From: JAJPKK01 sp963824905
GTDB taxonomy: Bacteria; Pseudomonadota; Alphaproteobacteria; Rhizobiales; Xanthobacteraceae
Direction: 5' to 3'
DNA: 64,000 bases
NCBI GenBank assembly: GCA_963824905.1
Contig: CAWGRH010000010.1
Location: 1-64,000, forward strand
This document shows positions 27,298 through 36,994 of this stretch, in pieces (the stretch's first letter is position 1; each line of letters opens with the position of its first letter). A program made the translations under genes and the position numbers. A model generated the notes under the pieces. The model saw only the letters and a list, made by a program, of their open reading frames with translations, searched no databases and was not told the DNA's origin.

Positions 27298-27538
27298 CGC
27301 GACCGAAGTTCTCAAGATGACTTGGATTCGACGCTAGATCGGAAACATCGGATTCGACGATCCCATGCGCCTTCTTCATCAACTCGGCCAGACTGGTGTG
27401 TTTCGGCGCGCTTCGGGATCCATCCAACACAAGCTGCAACCCCTCCTCTACAAGCTCTTTGAGCTTACGGCCCCGCAGCGCCGCCTCGGCCTTGGCGCGG
27501 CGGTATAAGTCATCTGGCAATTCGACAGTGGTTTTCAT
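27281..27538 (-). CDS. Ribbon-helix-helix antitoxin partner of the PIN toxin
   Basis: About 85 aa. ATG 27538 (MKTTVELPDDLYRRAKAEAA) is preferred over 27544 because the GGTGA lies seven bases upstream. The N-terminal MKTTVELP strand plus two helices (LYRRAKAEAALRG, KLKELVEEGLQL) form an RHH DNA-binding domain; the C-terminal half is the toxin-binding tail. The stop overlaps the toxin start. Expected to repress its own promoter, in the ~60 bases upstream. Confidence 0.85.
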   Translation of the reverse strand: MKTTVELPDDLYRRAKAEAALRGRKLKELVEEGLQLVLDGSRSAPKHTSLAELMKKAHGIVESDVSDLASNPSHLENFGRDGRDR

Positions 27539-27599
27539 TGGCATTCACCAGTCTGACATAAATCCATAAAACCATATTTATGGCTTATGCGCGTTGAGG

Positions 27600-28409
27600 T
27601 CAAGACCCAGCATTGCCGCGGCAAATGAACCGCCGTGCCTCGATCCCGGCACCGTAATCGTCCAGATCGTCGTGCCCGCCCTGCGGATAGCGCACGAAGC
27701 GCTTAGGCTCCCTCGCAAGCTGATATAGGCGCTCGCCCAGCGCGATCGGGACCACGATGTCGCGCGCGCCATGGAGGATGAGGATCGACGCCGTCACCGC
27801 GGCGATGCGTTGATCCGAACGGAACTGGTCGTGCATCAGGCGCCGCACCGGCACCAGCGGGAACATCCGCTGGGCGACATCGGCGGTCGATGTGAACGGC
27901 GCCTCCAGGATGAGCTTGGCGACAGGCCGAGTGGCGGCAAGCGCCACCGCGACGCCCGAGCCGAGCGAATGCCCCCACAACACGATCTGCTCCGTCGGAT
28001 GGTGCGAGGCCGCGAAGGCGTAGGCCGCCTCAGCGTCGTGCAACAGGCCCTGCTCGGTCGGCCGTCCGGTCGAGCCCATGTAGCCACGGTAAGAAATCGC
28101 GAGAAGCCCGGCGCCGGTCGCAATCAGCGCACGGTGGCGGTCCACGCGATTCGCGATGGTCTCGGCGTTGCCGTGGAAATAGATCACGAGCGGGTGTCCG
28201 GGACGCGGGGGCACGTACCAGGCGATGACCCGTTCGCCGTCGCTCGTCTCGAGCACGACGTCTTCGGCCTCGGGGAAGCCGGCTGCCGCGGGCGAGATCG
28301 GCCGCCGCTGCGGCAAGTAGAGCAGCGAACGCTGGAACACATAGAGCAGGACGAGGCCGGCGACATAGCCGACGAGGAGCAGCGCAACGACCCAGGTAAG
28401 CGCGCTCAC
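27600..28409 (-). CDS. Membrane-anchored alpha/beta hydrolase (Bem46/ABHD13-like)
   Basis: 269 aa. One N-terminal transmembrane helix (about residues 5-27), then an alpha/beta hydrolase domain: oxyanion region YFHGNAET, YRGYMGSTGRPTEQG, nucleophile GHSLGSG (Ser), Asp in GARDIVVP and the catalytic His in GGHDDLD. This arrangement is typical of Bem46/ABHD13-type serine hydrolases of unknown substrate. Faces the periplasm or cytoplasm depending on helix orientation. Confidence 0.88.
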   Translation of the reverse strand: MSALTWVVALLLVGYVAGLVLLYVFQRSLLYLPQRRPISPAAAGFPEAEDVVLETSDGERVIAWYVPPRPGHPLVIYFHGNAETIANRVDRHRALIATGAGLLAISYRGYMGSTGRPTEQGLLHDAEAAYAFAASHHPTEQIVLWGHSLGSGVAVALAATRPVAKLILEAPFTSTADVAQRMFPLVPVRRLMHDQFRSDQRIAAVTASILILHGARDIVVPIALGERLYQLAREPKRFVRYPQGGHDDLDDYGAGIEARRFICRGNAGS

Positions 28410-28490
28410 GGGCCGTCCGCTTAGCGCGCGATTGATTCAGGGGCGAATCTCAACCGCGCTCTAACTCCCTGATTTTTTGGCATCATCTTG

Positions 28491-28514
28491 CCCGAAAGTC
28501 TGCGACTTTTCGGG
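28491..28514. repeat. Dispersed palindrome CCCGAAAGTC...GACTTTTCGGG
   Basis: Imperfect inverted repeat followed by ATCATG, a form I recall as abundant between genes of Bradyrhizobium relatives. It lies between two minus-strand genes. Confidence 0.7.
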
Positions 28515-28522
28515 ATCATGAC

Positions 28523-29017
28523 CTAGAACGATGCACAAACCGAGCGGCTCGCGACCACCACCGATTGCTGCTGGAACCGCGTCTTGTAGGCCGCCTCGAT
28601 GGCGGCGATGCGCTGCTCGGTATCGGGACCATCCGGGGCGATGATGATGATGATCTTGCTCGGCTCGGCCAGAAACAGGTTCGCCGTCGGTTTGTCGGTC
28701 CGCGGGCCGGCGGCATCGACGACGCTGAAGCCATCGGGGAAGCGCGGCACCACCTCGTTCGCCAGGAAGCCTGCCCAGGCGTCTTCGGTCACCGCGAGAT
28801 CGTCGCCGACATTGCGCCCGAACATCAGCTCGATCCGCAGCATCGGCAGGGCCGGGGCGTGGCAGGGCGCGCCCTGGGCGACAGCCGGCGAGGGGAGGAT
28901 CAGCCCGAGCCCTATCATCGCCAGCGCCGCGAGGGCGGCGATCCGGCGGCGGTGCGATGCGATCGGGTGGGACAAACGGTGGCTTGCTGCGACCATGCGC
29001 GATCTGCGGTTGAGCAT
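28523..29017 (-). CDS. Exported DUF3574 protein
   Basis: About 164 aa from ATG 29017 (MLNRRSR). Signal peptide about residues 24-48, ending PAVAQ. The mature domain follows DUF3574: ELMFGRNVGDDLAVTEDAW, VVPRFPDGFSVVDA, EPSKIIIIIAP and AYKTRFQQQSV, a ferredoxin-like alpha/beta fold. Function unknown. Two cysteines (after the leader and near the end) may pair. Confidence 0.85.
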   Translation of the reverse strand: MLNRRSRMVAASHRLSHPIASHRRRIAALAALAMIGLGLILPSPAVAQGAPCHAPALPMLRIELMFGRNVGDDLAVTEDAWAGFLANEVVPRFPDGFSVVDAAGPRTDKPTANLFLAEPSKIIIIIAPDGPDTEQRIAAIEAAYKTRFQQQSVVVASRSVCASF

Positions 29018-29090
29018 GATCCCGTCCCCAAAAGCCTTGCCGGGACCATGTTCGCGCGGGTTAAGGGTCGATCCTAGAAGCATGATCACA

Positions 29091-29107
29091 AAAAGTCGCG
29101 GACTTTT
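29091..29107. repeat. Short palindrome AAAAGTC-GCG-GACTTTT
   Basis: Third copy of the AAAGTC/GACTTT palindrome family, preceded by CATGATCACA. It sits upstream of the DUF3574 start. Confidence 0.6.
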
Positions 29108-29188
29108 CGCGTTGGCTGCAGGATCGGCGTCTGGCGGCACCGGTCCGCCCGGCCACACTAACTTCGATGCGCCGAATCGGTTCCGCGG

Positions 29189-30589
<1,401 letters not shown>

Positions 30590-30658
30590 GCGGGGACAAC
30601 CTTCATCACGGGCACCGGCCGGCGGGCCGCGCCGCCGCGATCATCACGAAACCGGCGG

Positions 30659-31093
30659 TCACTTCTTTTTCTTCTGGTACATCGCGAGCATGCGCTGGGT
30701 GACCAGGAAGCCGCCGAAAATGTTGATGGAGGCGAAGACGAGGGCGACGAAGCCGAGCCCGCGCGCCAGCACCCCGCCGTCGTTGCCGACGAGCGACACC
30801 CCGACTGCGAGCAGCGCGCCGACCACGATCACCGAGGAGATCGCGTTGGTGACCGACATCAGCGGCGTGTGGAGCGCCGGCGTGACCGACCACACCACGT
30901 AGTATCCGACGAACACCGCGAGCACGAAGATCGAGAGCCGGAACACGAAGGGATCGATCGCGCCGCCGGTCGCCGCGTGGACGCCTTGCGAGGCGACGTC
31001 GGCATAGCCTTGCGCCGCGTCGGCGGCCTGGCGCGCGACTTCAGCGGCGGCCTGGGCGAGGTTCGCGGCTTCCTGGGGACTGATCGTAGCCAT
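30659..31093 (-). CDS. pntA2: NAD(P) transhydrogenase membrane subunit alpha 2
   Basis: 144 aa from ATG 31093; GAGG nine bases upstream supports this over the TTG two codons earlier. An Ala/Gln-rich N-terminal helix is followed by three to four transmembrane helices (FVFRLSIFVLAVFVGYYVVWSV, LMSVTNAISSVIVVGALLAVG, GFVALVFASINIFGGFLV) and ends in a poly-Lys tail. The split-alpha arrangement is typical of alphaproteobacteria. The start lies about ten bases after the pntA1 stop. Confidence 0.95.
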   Translation of the reverse strand: MATISPQEAANLAQAAAEVARQAADAAQGYADVASQGVHAATGGAIDPFVFRLSIFVLAVFVGYYVVWSVTPALHTPLMSVTNAISSVIVVGALLAVGVSLVGNDGGVLARGLGFVALVFASINIFGGFLVTQRMLAMYQKKKK

Positions 31094-31101
31094 GGGCAAC
31101 C

Positions 31102-32235
31102 TCAGGCAGCGGACTTGGGGACGAAATTCGGATGGACCACGGCGCCGTCGCGGGTGAGCAGCGTCGCCTTGACGAGCTCGTCGTCGAAGTTCACCGCCAG
31201 CGCCTTGGCCTTCTTGTCGATCAGGGTCTCGAGGAAGGTGTAGAGGTTCTTGGCGTAAAGCGCCGAGGCCGAGGCGGGGAGCTTGCCCGGATTGCTGGTG
31301 CCGACGATCTTGACCCCGTTGACCTCGGCGACCTCGCCCTGTCGCGCGCCCTCGACATTGCCGCCGCGCTCGACCGCGAGATCGACGAGCACCGAGCCCG
31401 GGCGCATCGAGGCAACCATCGCCGCCGAGATCAGTCGCGGCGCCGGCCGGCCGGGGATCAGCGCGGTCGTCACCACGATGTCCTGCTTCTTGATGTGCTC
31501 GGCAACGAGGGCTGCCTGCTTTGCCTGGTACTCCTTCGACATTTCCTTGGCGTAGCCGCCGGCGGTCTCGGCCTGCTTGAACTCGTCGTCCTCGACGGCG
31601 ATGAACTTCGCGCCCAGGCTCTCGACCTGCTCTTTGGCGGCCGGCCGCACATCGGTCGCGGTGACGATGGCGCCGAGGCGCCGCGCGGTCGCGATCGCCT
31701 GGAGGCCGGCGACGCCGGCGCCCATCACGAACACTTTCGCGGCGGGCACGGTGCCGGCCGCCGTCATCATCATCGGCAGCGCGCGGCCATATTCGGCGGC
31801 GCCGTCGATGACGGCGCGATAGCCGGCGAGATTGGCCTGGGAGGACAACACGTCCATGCTCTGCGCCCGGGTGATGCGCGGCATCAGCTCCATGGCGAAC
31901 GCCGACAGCCCGGCCCGGGCCATGGCGGCGAGCGCGGCGTCGTGGCCGAACGGATCCATCATGGCGATGACGAGCGCGCCGGGTTTGTAGCCGGCAATCT
32001 CCGCCTCGCTCGGGCGGCGCACGCGCAGCACGATGTCGGCGTCCTTGCCGCTGTCCGAAAGGGTGGCGCCGGCTGCGGTGTAATCGGCATCGAGAATGCC
32101 GGATTTGATGCCGGCGCCAGGCTCGACCGTCACCTCGGCGCCGAGCGCCGCCATCTTCTTGACGGTCTCCGGCGTCGCGGCGACCCGCGGTTCGGCAGGA
32201 TCGCTCTCACGCGCAACAAAAATGCGCATCGTCAC
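31102..32235 (-). CDS. pntA1: NAD(P) transhydrogenase subunit alpha 1 (NAD-binding)
   Basis: 377 aa soluble domain I. Visible: RVAATPETVKKM at the start, the alanine dehydrogenase/PNT N-terminal domain, the NAD Rossmann loop VMGAGVAGLQAIATARRLGA and ATDVRPAAKEQV, then VVTTALIPGRPAPRLI. First of the pnt operon (pntA1-pntA2-pntB), preceded by an aa3-type oxidase subunit IV gene. Confidence 0.96.
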   Translation of the reverse strand: MTMRIFVARESDPAEPRVAATPETVKKMAALGAEVTVEPGAGIKSGILDADYTAAGATLSDSGKDADIVLRVRRPSEAEIAGYKPGALVIAMMDPFGHDAALAAMARAGLSAFAMELMPRITRAQSMDVLSSQANLAGYRAVIDGAAEYGRALPMMMTAAGTVPAAKVFVMGAGVAGLQAIATARRLGAIVTATDVRPAAKEQVESLGAKFIAVEDDEFKQAETAGGYAKEMSKEYQAKQAALVAEHIKKQDIVVTTALIPGRPAPRLISAAMVASMRPGSVLVDLAVERGGNVEGARQGEVAEVNGVKIVGTSNPGKLPASASALYAKNLYTFLETLIDKKAKALAVNFDDELVKATLLTRDGAVVHPNFVPKSAA

Positions 32236-32277
32236 CGTACTCCCTCGGTGAACCGGCTCTACCGGCGGTTCCGGTCG

Positions 32278-32568
32278 TTAGTGGGCGGTGAGCAGAAGCG
32301 CGAGGAGCGACAGCACCAGCACGACGACACCGGGCCAGCGCGATCCCGTCCATGCGGCGACGCCGGCCGCAACGACGCCGACGATGATGGCCGCGGCGGC
32401 GATCGGCCAGTTTCCGACCACGCCGCCGATGGCAAGGCCGACCACGATGGTGATGACGAGGACGGTGCCGATGACGACGAAGTGGGTGAAGTCTTCGTAG
32501 GTGGCCTCGTGAGCCGGAACGTCGTTGCCTTCAGCCGTTGCGTATTCGAGTTCGCCGTGATCGGCCAT
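32278..32568 (-). CDS. aa3-type cytochrome c oxidase subunit IV-like membrane protein
   Basis: About 96 aa from ATG 32568 with GGAGAG upstream. The N-terminal acidic, soluble part ends in the family motif HEATYEDFTHF, followed by three hydrophobic helices. The motif is that of the small bacterial subunit IV of aa3 oxidases; three helices rather than one makes it longer than the Paracoccus protein. Its place just upstream of pntA1 recurs, as I recall, in this bacterial group and suggests a shared membrane-energetics transcript. Confidence 0.8.
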   Translation of the reverse strand: MADHGELEYATAEGNDVPAHEATYEDFTHFVVIGTVLVITIVVGLAIGGVVGNWPIAAAAIIVGVVAAGVAAWTGSRWPGVVVLVLSLLALLLTAH

Positions 32569-32666
32569 CAATCTCTCCAGCATGCTGCACGGAACCGGTG
32601 GGGATTAGCGCAATTGCGCCCCAAGGGCAATCTGGAACGGGGTTCCGCGAGGTCCGCGAGCGCCCG

Positions 32667-34082
32667 TTATTTGGGCGCAGCGCCGAGCCCGGCCGCTACC
32701 AGGGCCGCGCGCTGGCGTGCCGCCACCTCGTCGATCGAGAAGCGCTCGATCGCCTCGTTGAACAGCCGGTGGTAGTTGAGCTTCGCTGCGAGATGGAGGA
32801 ACACGCCGCCGAGCCCGATGGCGGCCCGGTCCATAAAGACGAACTCGCGCGGGACCCGCACCGGTCCCTTCTCCTTGAGCGCGCGATGCACCGTGAAGGC
32901 CTCGCGGCGGCCGTATTGGGACGGTTTCACCCCGTCGGCGATGGTGCGCTCGCGGTCGTCGAGCAGCGGCCCATAGATGAAGCGCGCCCAGATGTTGAGG
33001 ATGTCGACGAGCTCCCGGGAGAGGCGCTTGAAGCCCCAGGTCTCGTAGGCATGGACCACGAGGTCGCGGTTGCCGTGGAGCAGGCCGTTGTAGAGGTCGA
33101 CCACGCCGCCGACGAACTTCGGGGGGAAGATGCGGATGCAGCCATAGTCGAGGAGGTTGATGCCCTGCGGGCTGCCGTCCTCGATGAACGCCGTGTAGTT
33201 GCCGAGATGGGGGTCGCCGTGAATCACCCCATAGCGGCTGAACGGCTGCCACCACGCCTTGAACATGGCGATGGCGAGCCGGTTGCGGGCCGGGAGCTCG
33301 TCCTCCTTATGGAGGAGCAGCCGGTCGCCCTCGAGCCAGTCGAGGGTGAGGAGCCGGCGTGTCGAAAGCTCCGGCCAGGCACGCGGTACCCGCACCTCCG
33401 GGGTCTTCGCGAGCATGGCCCGGTAGAGCGCAGCGTGCTTTGCCTCGCGGGCATAATCGAGCTCCTCGCGGATGCGGGCGCCGATCTCGCTCGCCATCTC
33501 GGTGGTGTCGATCGCCGGGTCCATGCGGCGGTGAATGGCGAACAGCCATTCGAGCTGCTTGAGGTCGGCCTCCACCGCCGACTGCATGTCCGGGTATTGG
33601 AGCTTGCAGGCGAGCGGTGCGTCGTCGAGCGAGACCGCGCGATGCACCTGGCCGAGCGAAGCCGCAGCGGCCGGGTGATGCTCGAAGGTCTTGAACCGCG
33701 CCTGCCAATCGGCGCCGAGCTCGGCCATCATCCGCCGCTTGACGAACGCCCAGCCCATCGGCGGAGCATCGCTTTGGAGCTTGGCGAGTTCCTCGGCGTA
33801 TTCCGGGGGAAGCGCGTCGGGAATGGTCGCCATCAGCTGGGCGACCTTCATGATCGGGCCTTTGAGGCCGCCTAGCGCGGTGGCAAGCTCGACTGCACGC
33901 CGGGCGCGATCCTGCTCGCCGCCCATCAGCCGGGTCGCGGCGATGCGTGCGGCGACCCCACCAACATTGGCGCCGACCTTCGCGTAGCGGGCGGCGCGGG
34001 CCGAGAACCGGTTTCTTTCGAGATCGGACAAACGAACATTCTCCAGGCGCGCTGATCCGGACCCCGGAAGCCGCGGCATCAT
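32667..34082 (-). CDS. ABC1/UbiB-family atypical protein kinase-like protein
   Basis: 471 aa. ABC1/ADCK fold: PIMKVAQLMATIPD stands where the KxGQ motif is expected (Gly replaced by Ala), AAASLGQVHRA is the Ala-rich nucleotide loop, ACKLQYP holds the catalytic Lys, EELDYAREA the Glu, GDPHLGNY the HGD-type loop and LLDYGCIR the metal-binding DFG equivalent. UbiB/COQ8 proteins assist ubiquinone biosynthesis through ATPase activity; whether this paralogue does is unknown. The N-terminal start is uncertain by up to ~20 codons. Confidence 0.85.
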   Translation of the reverse strand: MMPRLPGSGSARLENVRLSDLERNRFSARAARYAKVGANVGGVAARIAATRLMGGEQDRARRAVELATALGGLKGPIMKVAQLMATIPDALPPEYAEELAKLQSDAPPMGWAFVKRRMMAELGADWQARFKTFEHHPAAAASLGQVHRAVSLDDAPLACKLQYPDMQSAVEADLKQLEWLFAIHRRMDPAIDTTEMASEIGARIREELDYAREAKHAALYRAMLAKTPEVRVPRAWPELSTRRLLTLDWLEGDRLLLHKEDELPARNRLAIAMFKAWWQPFSRYGVIHGDPHLGNYTAFIEDGSPQGINLLDYGCIRIFPPKFVGGVVDLYNGLLHGNRDLVVHAYETWGFKRLSRELVDILNIWARFIYGPLLDDRERTIADGVKPSQYGRREAFTVHRALKEKGPVRVPREFVFMDRAAIGLGGVFLHLAAKLNYHRLFNEAIERFSIDEVAARQRAALVAAGLGAAPK

Positions 34083-34145
34083 AGAGATTTATTGACTGAT
34101 CGCGTGAAGGGAAGGGCAACCGTCAAAGGCGCAGCGAGGCCGGCG

Positions 34146-34547
34146 CTACGCCTTCGGCCAGTTGTCCCTGATCCAGCGCGCAAGGTTCTCTTCGCTCACC
34201 TCGCCGGCAGCAAGTGAGAGGATGATCTTGGTCGACTGCGCCTGGTCGGGCGCGAAGTGCACCCCGTTCCTGCGCAGGAACACGACCATCGCCAAGAACG
34301 CGATGCGCTTGTTGCCGTCGACAAAGGCGTGGTTCTTCGCAAGCCCGAAGGCGTAGGCCGCGGCGAGCACCGCGAGGTCCAACTGCCCGTCGGCTTGCTC
34401 GTACCGCCACTTGTTGACCGGCCGTTCGAGCGCAGAACGCAAAATGCCCTCGTCCCGCAGGCCAGGCGCGCCGCCGAACCGCCGGAGTTGGCGGCTGTGC
34501 ATGGCGAGGACCTGTTCGAAGGAGAGCCAGTTCGGCTCTTCGCTCAT
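34146..34547 (-). CDS. doc: Doc/Fic-family toxin (death-on-curing type)
   Basis: 133 aa, with the family start LSFEQVLAMHSRQL, GLRDEGILRSAL and the active-site motif HAFVDGNKRIAF (Fic HxFx[DE]GNxR with Lys in the sixth variable position, as in Doc, which phosphorylates EF-Tu). The ATG overlaps the stop of the AbrB-type antitoxin by four bases (34544-34547). Type II toxin-antitoxin module; toxin activity inferred from the motif. Confidence 0.9.
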   Translation of the reverse strand: MSEEPNWLSFEQVLAMHSRQLRRFGGAPGLRDEGILRSALERPVNKWRYEQADGQLDLAVLAAAYAFGLAKNHAFVDGNKRIAFLAMVVFLRRNGVHFAPDQAQSTKIILSLAAGEVSEENLARWIRDNWPKA

Positions 34548-34780
34548 TTGGCGAGCGTCGCGAGGGTATCGCGGTATTCGTCGATGACCTGTTCGGCGAT
34601 TTCCATCGCCTTCTCGAAGTCCGGGTCATAGGGCGTCGCTCGGAATCCGCCGCCTGCCAGCGTCTCCAAATGAAGCGTCTCGCCGGCCTTCAGGTCGAGC
34701 AGGCTCATCACCTCGCGGGGCAGAATAAGCCCATACGAGTTGCCGATCTTTTTGATCTCGACGCGCATCGGCTTGGTCAT
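34544..34780 (-). CDS. AbrB/MazE-type antitoxin partner of Doc
   Basis: 78 aa. SpoVT/AbrB domain: VEIKKIGNSYGLILPREVMSLLDLKAGETLHL, followed by a toxin-binding tail (DPDFEKAMEIAEQVIDEYRDTLATLAK). Upstream gene of the pair, expected to neutralise Doc and repress the operon. No distinct operator could be seen by eye. Confidence 0.9.
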   Translation of the reverse strand: MTKPMRVEIKKIGNSYGLILPREVMSLLDLKAGETLHLETLAGGGFRATPYDPDFEKAMEIAEQVIDEYRDTLATLAK

Positions 34781-34866
34781 TGGCAGGTCCTTACAACACG
34801 TAAAACAATGTACGTTCTACGCCTGTATAACACGCCCGGCTGTTTGGTTCAACTACCGTTGAACGC

Positions 34867-36792
34867 CTACCCCAGCCCTTCCAGCTCCGTGATCATCCGC
34901 TCGATCATGCCAAGGCCGCCCTGCCAGAAGGCGGGGTCGCGGGCATCCAGTCCGAACGGCTTGAGCAACTCGGAGTGGTGCTTGGTGCCGCCTGCCGAAA
35001 GCATGGCGAGGTAGCGCTCGGCAAAGCCCTGATGGGACTTCTCGTAGACCGCGTAGAGCGAGTTCACGAGGCAATCGCCGAAGGCATAGGCGTACACGTA
35101 GAACGGCGAATGGACGAAGTGGCCGATATAGGTCCAGAACGTCTCGTAGCCCGGCTTGATCTCGATCGCGGGGCCGAGGCTCTCGTGCTGCACCGACAGC
35201 CAGATCTCGCACAGCCGGTCGGCGGTGAGCTCGCCGTTCTTGCGCTCGGTGTGGACCGCGCGCTCGAAGGTATAGAACGCGATCTGCCTGACCACCGTGT
35301 TGATCATGTCCTCGACTTTGCTCGCGAGCATCGCCTTGCGCTGGGCCGGGTTGGTGGTCGCGTCGAGCAGGCGCCGGAAGGTGAGCATTTCGCCGAACAC
35401 GCTTGCCGTCTCGGCAAGGGTGAGCGGAGTCGGCGCCATCAACGCACCGTTCGGCGCTGCAAGCACCTGGTGGACGCCATGGCCCAGCTCGTGGGCAAGC
35501 GTCATGACGTCCCGCGTCTTCCCCTGATAGTTGAGCAGAATGTAGGGGTGCGCCGAGGGCACGGTCGGATGCGAGAAGGCGCCGGGCGCCTTGCCGGGAC
35601 GCACCGGCGCGTCGATCCAGCGGTCGGTGAAGAAGCGCTCGGCGATGGTCGCCATTTTCGGCGAGAAGGCGCCGTAAGCCGTGAGCACCGTGTCTTTCGC
35701 CTCGAGCCAGGGAATGGTGCGCATCGGCACGTCGGGAAGCGGCGCATTGCGATCCCAGTAGACGAGGCGCTTCTTGCCGAACCAGCGCGCCTTAAGGGCG
35801 TAATAGCGATGCGATAGCCGCGGATAGGCGGCGCGCACGGCCGACACCAGTGCTTCCACGACCTCGCGCTCGACGCGGTTGGCGAGATGCCGGGCGTCGG
35901 CGATGTCGGCGAAGCCACGCCAGCGGTCGGAAATCTCCTTGTCCTTGGCGAGCGTGTTGGTGATCAGCGTGAAGGTGCGCAGGTTTTCGCGGAAGGTCTT
36001 GCCCAGCGCCTCGGCGGCGCCCTTGCGCACTTTCTCGTTGCGGTCCTGGAGCAGGTTGAGCGTCGGCTCGATGGCGAGCGTCTTGGCGCCGACCTTGAAA
36101 CGCAGACTGGCGACGGTGTCGTCGAACAGCCGGTTCCATGCGGCCTGGCCGGTCACTGACTTCTCGTGGAAGAGCTGCTCGATGCGGTCTTCGAGCTGGT
36201 AGGGCTTCTCCTTGCGGACGTCCTCGATCCACGGACGATAATGACCGAGCGCGGGATCGGCCATCGCGCGGTCGAGCGCGTCGTCGGCGATCTTGTTGAG
36301 CTCGAGGGTGAAGAACAGGAGGTGCGAGGACGACGTGGTGATCTGCTCCTGCACGTCGCCGAAGAATTTCGCGCGGGCCGGATCGGTGGTGTTGCCGGTG
36401 TAGACGAGCTGGGCGAACGAGGCGATGCGGCCGATCAGGTCGTCGATCGCCTCGAGCTCCTTGATGGCGCGGGCCAGCGCAGCGCCGCCGCCCGTACCTT
36501 GCGTGAGCGCAGCGAGCTTGCCCTTGTAGCGCTCCTCGAAGGCGTTGCACTCGGCGTCGATGCGGGCGAGGTCGCGCTTGATCTCCGGCGCGTCGATCGC
36601 GGGATAGAGCGCGGAAAGATCCCACTCCGGCAAGGTGCCGAGCGCCGTCGCCTTCGCCTGCTTCGCTGCGGATTTTCGGCCGGCCGGTTTGCGGCTCGCC
36701 GTCTCGCGGCTGCGAAGCTTGCTGGCGGTGGACTTTTTCACGGGGGATTTCGCGGCAATGCGGGACTTCTGGGCAGTGGTTCTGGTCAGCAT
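34867..36792 (-). CDS. pepF: Oligoendopeptidase F (M3 family) with basic N-terminal tail
   Basis: 641 aa. M3B zinc peptidase: the catalytic motif HELGHGVHQ at about residue 438 and the downstream Glu in LAETASVFGEM. The preceding helical domain (WDLSALYP, AEERYKGKLA-like) is standard PepF. Odd: the first ~48 residues are an extremely Lys/Arg/Ala/Ser-rich tail that resembles histone H1-like segments and is not a signal peptide. Cleaves short peptides in the cytoplasm. The tail may be a translation-start artefact, since the PepF domain could start near residue 52. Confidence 0.92.
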   Translation of the reverse strand: MLTRTTAQKSRIAAKSPVKKSTASKLRSRETASRKPAGRKSAAKQAKATALGTLPEWDLSALYPAIDAPEIKRDLARIDAECNAFEERYKGKLAALTQGTGGGAALARAIKELEAIDDLIGRIASFAQLVYTGNTTDPARAKFFGDVQEQITTSSSHLLFFTLELNKIADDALDRAMADPALGHYRPWIEDVRKEKPYQLEDRIEQLFHEKSVTGQAAWNRLFDDTVASLRFKVGAKTLAIEPTLNLLQDRNEKVRKGAAEALGKTFRENLRTFTLITNTLAKDKEISDRWRGFADIADARHLANRVEREVVEALVSAVRAAYPRLSHRYYALKARWFGKKRLVYWDRNAPLPDVPMRTIPWLEAKDTVLTAYGAFSPKMATIAERFFTDRWIDAPVRPGKAPGAFSHPTVPSAHPYILLNYQGKTRDVMTLAHELGHGVHQVLAAPNGALMAPTPLTLAETASVFGEMLTFRRLLDATTNPAQRKAMLASKVEDMINTVVRQIAFYTFERAVHTERKNGELTADRLCEIWLSVQHESLGPAIEIKPGYETFWTYIGHFVHSPFYVYAYAFGDCLVNSLYAVYEKSHQGFAERYLAMLSAGGTKHHSELLKPFGLDARDPAFWQGGLGMIERMITELEGLG

Positions 36793-36994
36793 GAAGGAGA
36801 CGGGCTCATCCGGGGGACAATGGGAATCTACTAACGAATAGATAAGACCGCAGTTGCGGCAAAGCCGTGACCTTGTCGCACCGGGAATTCGCGTCGACCC
36901 GGCTCAGCAAAGGTCACGTTTTTAAGCGCGCATTAACGACAATCACAGAGATTATCGAAGAGATTCAGGCGAACTCCAACCCGCCGGGAAAGCG

